Positions 55,901 to 62,842 of a stretch of DNA of 64,000 bases are shown one piece after another; position 1 is the stretch's first letter, and every line of letters starts with the position of its first letter. The stretch is taken from assembly GCA_016710285.1 (NCBI GenBank), contig JADJXR010000001.1:1860001-1924000 (forward strand), given 5' to 3'. A program made the translations under genes and the position numbers. The notes under the pieces are model-generated. The model ran no database searches, was not told the origin of the DNA, and was given only the letters and a program-made list of their open reading frames with translations. The stretch is from Chlorobiota bacterium. Lineage in GTDB: Bacteria; Bacteroidota; Ignavibacteria; OLB7.

Positions 55901-56974
55901 TGCCACCATGGCGATGTCATCGGGGTGGATGCGGTCGTACGGGGAAGTTCCGACCAGTTGATCCGGAGGGTATCCCAGCAGTTTTTCGCTTGCTGGCGAG
56001 GCATACAGATAGGTTCCATCGGACGCATGGCGGCTTATCATATCCAAGCTGTTTTCAGCCAACAGCCGGTAGCGTTCCTCGCTTTCGCGCAAGGTCTGCT
56101 CGGCTTCAATGCCCGAGGTGATATCGCGTGAGGTGGCGATAATCTCGCGGCGGCGGCTGGGAAGGTGAAGCACCACTCGGCTGGCGGTTTCCAGCCATAC
56201 CCAATGCCCTTCGCGGTGGCGGAAACGGTAGCTGTAGGTTTGCACCAAATCCTCGCTTCCTTCCCCCCGCTGATAGACCTCAATAAGGTGCTGAATGTCG
56301 TCGGGGTGGATGAAGGTGATTGCCGATTTCCCGATGATCTCTTCCGGCTGATATCCCACCACAGCAACGGCAGCTGGCGAAGCATAGGTGTAGGTCCCAT
56401 CAAGGTTCAGGCGGGTAATCATATCTGCCGACAAATCGGCCATCATCCGGTAGCGTTGCTCGCTGCGGCCAAGCCGTGTAAGCTCCCGCCGAAGCTCAAG
56501 CTGGCTGATTATTTGACGGCTGAGCATCCCCACGGCATGAATCTGTTCCTGGGTAAGGGTTCGGGGGGAGCGATCCATCACGCAAAGGCTTCCCAATGGG
56601 AAACCATCTGGGGTAAGAAGCGGCACGCCGGCATAAAACCGGATGCTTGGCGGCCCTGCCACCAATGGGTTGTTGGCAAACCGCTCATCCAGCAACGCAT
56701 CGGGAACAACAAGTGGCTGGTTGGGGTCAAGGATTGTGTGGGCGCAAAAAGCAGCATCGCGGCTGGTTTCGCTGATCCCGTCCAAGCCAATGTTCGATTT
56801 GAACCATTGCCGTTCGGCATCAACCAGGGCCAGCAATGCGATTGGCGTTTGGCAGACCTGCGCCGCAAGGGCGGCCAAGTCATCAAACACCTGTTCGGCT
56901 TCGGTATCCAGGATACCGTAGCGGAGCAGTGCGGCAAGGCGTTCGGCTTCGTTGGCTGGGAAAGGGACCTTCAT
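52967..56974 (-). CDS. hybrid sensor histidine kinase (GAF, five PAS, HisKA, HATPase, REC, HPt)
   Basis: A 1335-residue cytoplasmic sensor. Residues about 15-160 form a GAF domain (FDDLAALAAQVCQTPIALLALVDAERQWFKS pattern). Five PAS domains follow (about 165-795), each opening like RYRMMADLSADMIT or RYKYLVDHANDVIY. HisKA has His832 in ANMSHEIRTPMNG, then HATPase (FTAFGEVVVRVGV, SDTGIGISSDALPHLFTPFSQAD, YGGTGLGLAICQQLVELMGG). A receiver domain with Asp1133 (VFMDCQMPEMDGY) and an HPt domain with His1278 (ISHRMKGSS) complete a full phosphorelay. No membrane segment is present. No response-regulator gene lies beside it, so the output partner is elsewhere. ATG 56974 was chosen over a TTG two codons upstream. 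Confidence 0.95.
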   Translation of the reverse strand: MKVPFPANEAERLAALLRYGILDTEAEQVFDDLAALAAQVCQTPIALLALVDAERQWFKSNIGLDGISETSRDAAFCAHTILDPNQPLVVPDALLDERFANNPLVAGPPSIRFYAGVPLLTPDGFPLGSLCVMDRSPRTLTQEQIHAVGMLSRQIISQLELRRELTRLGRSEQRYRMMADLSADMITRLNLDGTYTYASPAAVAVVGYQPEEIIGKSAITFIHPDDIQHLIEVYQRGEGSEDLVQTYSYRFRHREGHWVWLETASRVVLHLPSRRREIIATSRDITSGIEAEQTLRESEERYRLLAENSLDMISRHASDGTYLYASPASEKLLGYPPDQLVGTSPYDRIHPDDIAMVATAHARAFEQREIVTVTYRKRRNDGEYIWVESSGSILNDPHSGAVKEFICTTRDITERRQAEQVLRASEERYRSVVAVLNEGVMVITATGEITACNEGAQAILETPANQLIGDNIFVRNHGAIHEDGSEFRNEEYPAYLTATTGEPCTNVLMGLRRPNNRAIWIILNSQPIFDENGTTPSAVVVSFIDVTERKRAEDELRASEERYKYLVDHANDVIYRANSEGRFTFANPTAARVLGFQLDELIGKHYLDLVAPTHRDAAKRFYLKQFISRTVNTYYEFPCLMQDGRTTWFGQNVHLILHQGKVAGFQAVARDITERKHVEEALRESEELFHTAFDSAPIGIALVSIEGHWLQVNHALCKIVGYSEEELLRTNFQSITHNDDLEADIDLIYRTLVGEIPGYQVEKRYTHKQGYPIWVLLNVSLVRDPQGKPLYIICQIQDITPQKQTLTELAEARDAALESTRLKSQFLANMSHEIRTPMNGIIGMTDLLMATTLGPEQRQFASTIQASALDLLTILNDILDFSKIEAGKVSFENIPFSIRGALSNITDLLWQRARTKGIRLITSVAPETPDNVLGDPVRLRQVLNNLLSNAIKFTAFGEVVVRVGVQDRQPGVATIRFEVSDTGIGISSDALPHLFTPFSQADNSTTRKYGGTGLGLAICQQLVELMGGTIGVQSQSGTGSTFWFLLTFPLASEERIGANGVAAAEIGQPAVAGEPLPTVAPGVRVLVAEDNPINQRVTLGQLAKLGIRADLANNGVEALDALARTPYDLVFMDCQMPEMDGYQAAREIRLREGSRHAIIIALTADAMSSARQECLDAGMDDYIAKPIQMDKLRIILDRWIGQAPVSMAPNAADNSNGDLQPLDKDVIESLRALGGEDNKGILGELIDLFRADIPIALAELRDALQNHDTLVAAGRISHRMKGSSAILGAVPLSEALQSMEEACRRGERATALLILPKIEEQIATVIQALRVEQQR

Positions 56975-57018
56975 TGGCAAGGGAGTAGGCTACCGGACAG
57001 ATGGGATTGTCGAACGCG

Positions 57019-57026
57019 CAAAAGTA
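57019..57026 (-). promoter_or_regulatory. putative -7 box of histidine kinase gene
   Basis: TACTTTTG on the minus strand matches TAnnTTTG. It lies 45 bases before the ATG at 56974. No convincing -33 element was seen, so confidence is modest. Confidence 0.4.
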
Positions 57027-57071
57027 ACGGAATCGTTGGTTCGGTATCGCAGCATGGTTCCCAGCATCAAC

Positions 57072-57110
57072 AAAAAATGCCGCCGTCCGGGGGAACTCCC
57101 GAACGGCGGC
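57072..57110 (-). terminator. Rho-independent terminator of T9SS gene 57133-60192
   Basis: On the minus strand GCCGCCGT pairs with ACGGCGGC, with an inner CGGG/CCCG pairing, followed by six T residues (57072-57077). It starts 22 bases after the stop. Confidence 0.9.
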
Positions 57111-57132
57111 GTTGAAGCTGCCCAGCGGTGCG

Positions 57133-60100
57133 CTATCGCGTAACCACCACTGGTTGGATTCTTGTTTGGCCGTTGCACACCAATCGGCAGTAGTAGGTTC
57201 CTGCCGGAAGGCCATCGGCAACCACTGCAACGGTATGCATCCCTTCCCCCATTTGCTCTTCGGCCACCAACGTCCGAACCTGACGCCCGGTTAGGTCATA
57301 CAACGCTGCGCGGACGTTGCTCGGCTCCGGCAAAGCAAAGCGCAGGGTGATTGCTCCGTTGGTTGGGTTTGGCGTTATCGGGGCAAGCCGCAGCGTGCCG
57401 ATCGCCCCTTCCCGAACCTCCACCATCACCTCGCCAACGTCTTCGATTGTCCCGTCCACCGTCACTTCCTCCAATCGGTAGCGGTAGTTGCCCGGGGTGA
57501 ACAAGGCATCGTCGCTGTCAAGCAGTGCGTACTCCCGTTCGGCGTTGGTGTTGCCCAGGCTGCGCAAGCGGTTATCGGTCATGTAATCGGCAACAAGGGC
57601 TTCGTTGGCAGCGTTCCCGTTTGCCCCCACCCGAGCGCGGTGGACCCGGAAGCCCAGCGTGTTCAGTTCCCCGGCGGTGCGCCAACGGAGCGTGGCTTGG
57701 CCCGGGCGGGCGTATCCGGTGAAGGAGATCAGCTTCACGGGAAGCACGTTGTTTTTGCTGTTGGCACCAATCGCATAATCGCTGAAGAAGTAGCGATTGT
57801 TGGAGCGCAGAACCAGCGTGCTGTCGCCAATCTCCCGGGCCGATGTCACAATGTCCAGCCAGACGCTATCGGGATGCGGGCGGTAGAGAATCTCCAAATC
57901 ATTCGGGTCTTTCACCCCTGGGATTCCGCTGATATCCAGCCGCATATCATAGAGGAAGCTATCCAGCCCCACCCGGTTAAAGCTCCACCAGCGGTAATCG
58001 CTCACCACATTCACCGGCGATTTCCCCGCACGGAAAAAGGGCAGGCCGCGGGTTCCCGGGCCGGGAGGACCACTGCGGCGGGTGATAAGCAGGCTGCCAT
58101 CGGCAAGCGGAGCTTTGGTGAAGGTGATGGTGGCATATCCGAAGTTCAGGCTTGGCAAGGTTTTGGCCCGCACGGCAAACCGCTGCGAGACCTGTGTGCC
58201 CGGCGTGGCAAACGCCAACGTGGCCGAGCTGAAACTGTAGCCCAGGTCGCAGGCGCGCATTCCGTAAATCTGCAGGAAGTACGCGGTGTTGCTTGGCAAT
58301 CGGAGGATTGTTGCCTGCGTATCGGTTGCCGGGACCGTTGCCAAAACGTAGGCCCCGCCGAACTCGTCGGTCTTGCCGTACAGCCAGCCATTGCGCGGCG
58401 CGTAGCCTGGGGTGGAGTCAATGCGGGCAACCACCACGAAGCTATCCACCCCGCTCAGTTTCCGCCAACGCAGCTGCAAGGTGTCGGTGACGTTTTTAAC
58501 GATCTCCAAGCCTTGCACATTCAGCAGGTCGGGGGTGGATGCGCAGGCGGCTTTTGTTGTGTCGGCAACGGTTCCGCCGGTGGCTGAGTAGGTGTAGTTG
58601 CACTGGCGCACGCCGTAGGCGTAAAATTTCACCGCAGTTGCCGGCGGCAATCCGGTGATTGCTGGGCGGCGGCTTGTGCCGTAGTATTTCACGGTGTCGT
58701 CGCCAACAATTGCTCCCACGGGGTATTCGGTTCCATTGGTCAGCGTTGGCGGAAGCCCATTGCCGCCGTCGCGGAACACAACGTAGTGGTCGGCAAATCC
58801 GGTCAGTGAAATCTGCAGCCCAACGCTGTTGGAGCTTTTGTAGCGGCTGCTAAGCGACGAGACATTCAGCGGGCGCCCGGTGCAGCGCATCCGCACGGTA
58901 TCCAACGACCCAATGCCGTTGTAGGTGGCATTGCACGATTGGAACCCGTAGAATGAATACACATACGTCGAGTCCGATTGCTGGCCGATGACCGTTACCG
59001 GAGTGGTTGGCGGACCGAAATAGACGACGATGTTATCCAGCCCGATAATCTGCCCAACGAAGTACCGTTTGTTGGGGGAAGGACCCAAGCCCGGGGGGGC
59101 ATTTTTACGGCGGATAATCAGCACGGTATCGGTGCGCGTGCCGGTGGTGAAGTCGAAGCGAACAGTTGTGGAATCAACGTGAGGCGCGGTGATGTTCGTG
59201 ATTTTATCTGGCGTTCCGGTGCACCCCGATAGCGTTGTTGCGGCAATCGTGTCCCCCACCGAATACGTGGCCGAGCATTCGCGCCAGCCGTAGATGGTGA
59301 ACCGGTACGTGGTGGAGTCCTTCAGCCCAGCAACGTAAATCCGCGCTTTGCTTGCCGGGCCCCAGAAGGCCACCGTGTCGGTCCCATTCAGCCCCTGCCC
59401 GGCGGCGTAGCGTGTGCCATCGGCGGGGAGAGCGGTTGGCGCGGAAGTTCCTTGCCGTTTAATCACCAGCATCGAGTCGGTGCGGAGCCCGGCTTTGAAA
59501 TAGAGCCACAGGTTTTGCGTGCCAAGTGCCCCCGCCGAATCGAACGCCGCCGCCGCAGGCCCCAAGCAGGTGGTGGTGATTTTTAGGTCATCAACCTCAA
59601 GCCGTGGTTGGTTTCCGCTTCCGCTTCCGCCGTGGTAAACGTAGATGCGAATCCGGGGATCGGAGCTTCCATGAAGCGACGACGGGAGTTTGATTTTTAG
59701 AATACCCGCTTGCGAAGTGATGGAGTTGTCGAACGTTGGCCACGTTATTCCGGGAACATCAGTGAACGTTCCCCCGCTCCCTCCATTTGTGGCAATCCTC
59801 AATTCGCTTGTTCGGGTTCCGACTGAGCCGTTCACCACCTTATTCCAACCAATGCTAATGCTATCGGCATTGGCATTGCTGAAGTCGCCATGCCAGACAA
59901 ACCCTTGCTGTTGGTTAGCCTTTACGGTTTGGATCCTCAATTTCCCGCCAGCGTTGTACAGCCCTGCTGCACTGAGTGTAGTCGTCCACGTTGTGGCAGT
60001 CGAGTCATCGGCCACGAACTCACCTCCATCCACATCGGTGGTGGGGAATTGCGTAACGCCAGCGGTAACGAACCCAAAGGATTGGTTGTACGGGAAGGTG

Positions 60101-60192
60101 CTGATACGCCGCCCTTGCGCCGCTCCATCGTGCGAAACGGCGAGCAGTAGCAGCAGCAAGCAGCCAAAATGGAGTTGTAGAAATCTGCGCAT
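57133..60192 (-). CDS. large T9SS-secreted protein with repeated Ig/Fn3-like domains
   Basis: The 1019-residue product has a signal peptide (LQLHFGCLLLLLLAVSHDGAAQ), an N-terminal jelly-roll-like region (about 35-210, LEVDDLKI at its end), then repeated units of about 110 residues. Each unit carries a phrase like LPADGTRYAAGQGLNGTDTVAFWG or ISLTGFADHYVVFRDGGNGLPP and a TYRFTIYGWRECSATYS-type ending; four to five such units are visible. The last 85 residues are a clear T9SS sorting domain (ITPNPTNGAITLRFALPEP, AALYDLTGRQVRTLVAEE, GLPAGTYYCRLVCNGQTRIQPVVV). It is probably a cell-surface adhesin-like protein. A promoter with a perfect TAnnTTTG box lies about 170 bases upstream. Confidence 0.87.
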   Translation of the reverse strand: MRRFLQLHFGCLLLLLLAVSHDGAAQGRRISTFPYNQSFGFVTAGVTQFPTTDVDGGEFVADDSTATTWTTTLSAAGLYNAGGKLRIQTVKANQQQGFVWHGDFSNANADSISIGWNKVVNGSVGTRTSELRIATNGGSGGTFTDVPGITWPTFDNSITSQAGILKIKLPSSLHGSSDPRIRIYVYHGGSGSGNQPRLEVDDLKITTTCLGPAAAAFDSAGALGTQNLWLYFKAGLRTDSMLVIKRQGTSAPTALPADGTRYAAGQGLNGTDTVAFWGPASKARIYVAGLKDSTTYRFTIYGWRECSATYSVGDTIAATTLSGCTGTPDKITNITAPHVDSTTVRFDFTTGTRTDTVLIIRRKNAPPGLGPSPNKRYFVGQIIGLDNIVVYFGPPTTPVTVIGQQSDSTYVYSFYGFQSCNATYNGIGSLDTVRMRCTGRPLNVSSLSSRYKSSNSVGLQISLTGFADHYVVFRDGGNGLPPTLTNGTEYPVGAIVGDDTVKYYGTSRRPAITGLPPATAVKFYAYGVRQCNYTYSATGGTVADTTKAACASTPDLLNVQGLEIVKNVTDTLQLRWRKLSGVDSFVVVARIDSTPGYAPRNGWLYGKTDEFGGAYVLATVPATDTQATILRLPSNTAYFLQIYGMRACDLGYSFSSATLAFATPGTQVSQRFAVRAKTLPSLNFGYATITFTKAPLADGSLLITRRSGPPGPGTRGLPFFRAGKSPVNVVSDYRWWSFNRVGLDSFLYDMRLDISGIPGVKDPNDLEILYRPHPDSVWLDIVTSAREIGDSTLVLRSNNRYFFSDYAIGANSKNNVLPVKLISFTGYARPGQATLRWRTAGELNTLGFRVHRARVGANGNAANEALVADYMTDNRLRSLGNTNAEREYALLDSDDALFTPGNYRYRLEEVTVDGTIEDVGEVMVEVREGAIGTLRLAPITPNPTNGAITLRFALPEPSNVRAALYDLTGRQVRTLVAEEQMGEGMHTVAVVADGLPAGTYYCRLVCNGQTRIQPVVVTR

Positions 60193-60362
60193 GGAAGAAC
60201 CTGTTGCGGTATAGTTAAACTGAGTAATGAGCCTTGTGTGTGTGATAGCCGCGTAGGGCCGGTTGTTGGCGGCGGCCAGTTGCCGGATGGGCTATCGTGC
60301 TGCGGTGCTAAGCGGACGTAACGGAAGGGAACTGCCGGAACATACAACCACCGAAGGAAGCG

Positions 60363-60396
60363 CAAAGTTACGGCAACTTCTGCCATGCCCAACCAA
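60363..60396 (-). promoter_or_regulatory. promoter of T9SS gene 57133-60192
   Basis: On the minus strand TTGGTTG (60390-60396) is followed after about 19-20 bases by TAACTTTG (60363-60370), a perfect TAnnTTTG box. Confidence 0.65.
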
Positions 60397-60437
60397 TGTT
60401 CTCAACCCGTAACGTTCCTTCTTTTCCCCCTTCCCCT

Positions 60438-60470
60438 CTTGCATCCGTTCGCGGCACAGGCGTATCTTTG
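60438..60470 (+). promoter_or_regulatory. promoter of rimP-nusA-infB
   Basis: CTTG (60438-60441), 21 bases, then TATCTTTG (60463-60470). The -7 box and the TTG-to-box spacing of 21 are identical to the groESL promoter. The start point should be near 60477, giving a leader of about 200 bases. Confidence 0.75.
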
Positions 60471-60486
60471 CAGCACTCCTTTCGCA

Positions 60487-60522
60487 GTGGGCAAGGGCGG
60501 AAACGCGTGCCCACTTTTTTTT
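60487..60522 (+). promoter_or_regulatory. terminator-like leader hairpin before rimP (attenuator candidate)
   Basis: AGTGGGCA pairs with TGCCCACT; inside, GCG-GAAA-CGC forms a short stem capped by a GAAA tetraloop. Eight or more T residues follow. It starts about 10 bases after the predicted transcription start and lies 150 bases before rimP, so it looks like a premature terminator in the leader rather than the end of a gene. Confidence 0.75.
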
Positions 60523-60673
60523 CCCCCGTCAGTAAAGGAAGGACGGCGGCTTGGTGGTTTCCCTTCGGCGGGAAGGCATCAAGGCCACGGGGGGAAGGCA
60601 ATGCAAAAACCATTGCCAACGGGTCTGGGGGCGTATGCCGCAGGCCCTTCACGGCTTGGAATAACCCGAAGCA

Positions 60674-61150
60674 ATGAGCGGATTCCCGCACCATATCGAA
60701 GAGATGATCCGGCAAGAGGCCGAGCAGCGCGGAATGGTGCTGCTGGAGCTTCGCAGGCGCGGGCAGCGGAACACTGCAGTGGTGGAGGTGATTGTGGACT
60801 CCGAGCAAGGTGTGCTGCTGGATAACCTTACTGAGCTTAGCCGTTGGGTTGGCGATTTGCTGGACCAGCACGAAGACGCAATCGCCGGGCGTTACCGTTT
60901 GGAGGTCTCCTCCGCCGGGCTGGATCGCCCGTTGCAGTTCGATTGGCAGTATCGGAAAAACGTTGGTCGGCTGCTAAAACTTCAGTATGCAGATGCCGAA
61001 GGGGTCATCCGCACCGAAATTTTCCGGCTTGCTGAAGCAAGCGCCGCCGGGCTAATCCTGACCCGCCGCGCCGGCCGCCGCGACACCGCCGAGCAATTGG
61101 CAATCCCCCTTGCCGACGTGAAGCAAGCAATTGTTGAGCCGGAACTGTAG
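60674..61150 (+). CDS. rimP: ribosome maturation factor RimP
   Basis: RimP helps assemble the 30S ribosomal subunit. The 158-residue product has the two-domain layout: an N-terminal alpha-beta domain (IEEMIRQEAEQRGMVLLELRRRG, VEVIVDSEQGVLLDNLTELSRWVGDLLD) with the signature YRLEVSSAGLDRPL, and a C-terminal SH3-like barrel (GRLLKLQYADAEGVIRTEIF). It is the first gene of the rimP-nusA-infB cluster, in the order found across bacteria. Its leader holds the hairpin at 60487-60522. Confidence 0.94.
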   Translation: MSGFPHHIEEMIRQEAEQRGMVLLELRRRGQRNTAVVEVIVDSEQGVLLDNLTELSRWVGDLLDQHEDAIAGRYRLEVSSAGLDRPLQFDWQYRKNVGRLLKLQYADAEGVIRTEIFRLAEASAAGLILTRRAGRRDTAEQLAIPLADVKQAIVEPEL

Positions 61151-61285
61151 CAAGCTGCGCAGCCTGCAAGAATACTTCATATCACTCAGCGTGGGCCAAT
61201 CGGGCCAACTGCGCTGGCAGCCTACTATCGGCAGGCTGGCAACCGAATCAATCCCGCAAAGCGTTTACGATTAACGTCTAACGTC

Positions 61286-62629
61286 ATGGCCAAGAGAAAA
61301 TCAGCCAAATCAAGCATCAATAAGCAGCTGATCATTGAAGCGTTCGCCGAAATGGCGCGCCAGAAAAACATTGATCGCGACCTGTTGCAGGGAATCATCG
61401 AGGACACCTTCAGCCAGATGGTGCGCAAGAAGTATGGCCAAGATTCCAACTTCGACATCATCGTCAACATGGACAAAGGGGATATCGAAATCTACCTTCT
61501 GCGCGAAGTTGTTGCGGAGGTTGAGGACCCCAACCTCCAAATCTCCCTTGAGGAAGCCAACCCAGAGAAGGAGGAGTACGAGATTGGCGACGAACACCTA
61601 ACCGAGCTGAACCTTGAGAACCTTTCCGAGTTCTTTGGCCGCCGGATGATCTTGATGGCTGCGCAAACCTTAAGCCAGCGCGTCCGGGAAGTTGAGCGCG
61701 ATAACGTGGTGGCCGAGTACAGCCAAAAAGTGGGGGAGATTATCGTCACCGAGGTCTATCAGGTCCGCCGCAATGATGTGTATGTGATGCACAACAAGGT
61801 GGAGATGCGGATGCCCCGCAACGAGCAGATCTGGCGCGAACGATACAAGAAAGGTGAGTCCATCCGCGCTTTGCTGAAAGAGGTTCGGGTTCACGAAGGG
61901 CAGGGGCAGCCGGAGATTGTTATCAGCCGCAGCGACCCACAATTCCTGCAGCGGTTGTTCGAGATTGAAATCCCAGAAATCTACGATGGCATCATCGAGA
62001 TTAAAGGCATTGCCCGCGAACCAGGCGAGCGCGCAAAAGTGGCCGTCATGTCCCTTGACGAGCGCGTTGATCCGGTGGGTGCCTGCGTTGGCATGAAAGG
62101 GGTGCGCATCCACTCCATCGTCCGCGAGCTTGCCAACGAGAATATTGACGTGATCCCGTGGTCCAGCGATGTCAAGCAGTTCGTCACGCGGGCACTGCAG
62201 CCGGCAAAAGTGAAGGAGATTGCCATTGACACCGAAACCCGCACCGCAACCGTGGTGGTCCCTGATGACCAGGTCTCGCTGGCCATTGGCAAAAATGGCC
62301 AGAACGTCCGCCTGGCCATGAAGCTGACCGGCTACTCCATCTCGCTGGTGAAAGAAGGTGGCGAGGATATCGAGCTGGTGGAGTTCCGCGAGGAAGTTGG
62401 CGACGACCTGTTCAAGCTGCTGATCGAGGCCGAGATTGAGACGGCCAAAGAATTCCTGAAAGCCGACCCAGCAACGCTGCTATCGCTAGAAGGAATGACG
62501 CCCGAGAAGCTGGAAGAACTGCGCCGAATCATGATGGCAGAGTTCGAAGAAGATGAACTGCGCGACATTGACATCCGCCCAGTTCCCGTTGCCGAAGCTC
62601 CGGAGCAAGGGGGATCAACAGAGCAATAA
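61286..62629 (+). CDS. nusA: transcription termination/antitermination protein NusA
   Basis: NusA binds RNA polymerase and RNA to control pausing, termination and antitermination. The 447-residue product has the N-terminal polymerase-binding domain (KQLIIEAFAEMARQKNIDRDLL), an S1 domain, and KH1/KH2 domains (DERVDPVGACVGMKGVRIHSIVRELANE, VVPDDQVSLAIGKNGQNVRLAMKLTGY). A C-terminal helical segment ends in acidic residues. The length is usual for species with a short C-terminus. It lies between rimP and infB; the ylxR and rpl7ae genes often found after nusA are missing. Confidence 0.96.
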   Translation: MAKRKSAKSSINKQLIIEAFAEMARQKNIDRDLLQGIIEDTFSQMVRKKYGQDSNFDIIVNMDKGDIEIYLLREVVAEVEDPNLQISLEEANPEKEEYEIGDEHLTELNLENLSEFFGRRMILMAAQTLSQRVREVERDNVVAEYSQKVGEIIVTEVYQVRRNDVYVMHNKVEMRMPRNEQIWRERYKKGESIRALLKEVRVHEGQGQPEIVISRSDPQFLQRLFEIEIPEIYDGIIEIKGIAREPGERAKVAVMSLDERVDPVGACVGMKGVRIHSIVRELANENIDVIPWSSDVKQFVTRALQPAKVKEIAIDTETRTATVVVPDDQVSLAIGKNGQNVRLAMKLTGYSISLVKEGGEDIELVEFREEVGDDLFKLLIEAEIETAKEFLKADPATLLSLEGMTPEKLEELRRIMMAEFEEDELRDIDIRPVPVAEAPEQGGSTEQ

Positions 62630-62635
62630 CCGCAG

Positions 62636-62654
62636 TGCCAGCAACCGCTGGCAC
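62636..62654 (+). other. hairpin just after nusA
   Basis: TGCCAGC, loop AACC, GCTGGCA: a perfect 7-base stem starting 7 bases after the nusA stop. It is not followed by T residues, so it is more likely an RNA-stability or processing element than a terminator. Confidence 0.5.
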
Positions 62655-62842
62655 TTGGCACGATTCCTTATCATGGGTCGTCTTACCAGGCCGCATGGCT
62701 GCAAGCGGCTTCCCACAGTTCAAAGGCCTCGGTGGCCAAAGGCGTATCAATGCCACGAAACTGTGCGGGTTGTGCAAGCGGACCCGAAGAAGCAGATGCC
62801 CCCACGGCATTTGTTAGCTCTTTCCGAATTATCAACAACTGA

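Larger units (their letters stand above)
60193..60673. other. divergent region between T9SS gene and rimP
   Basis: 481 bases holding a minus-strand promoter (60363-60396), a plus-strand promoter (60438-60470) and a terminator-like leader hairpin (60487-60522). A plus-strand open frame from 60385 crosses the hairpin and overlaps rimP but has no protein-like features. Confidence 0.65.

Noticed and set aside
60385..60825. 146-codon plus-strand open frame before rimP
   Set aside because: It runs through the leader hairpin and 150 bases into rimP, has no domain features, and its codon use looks like a shadow of other frames.
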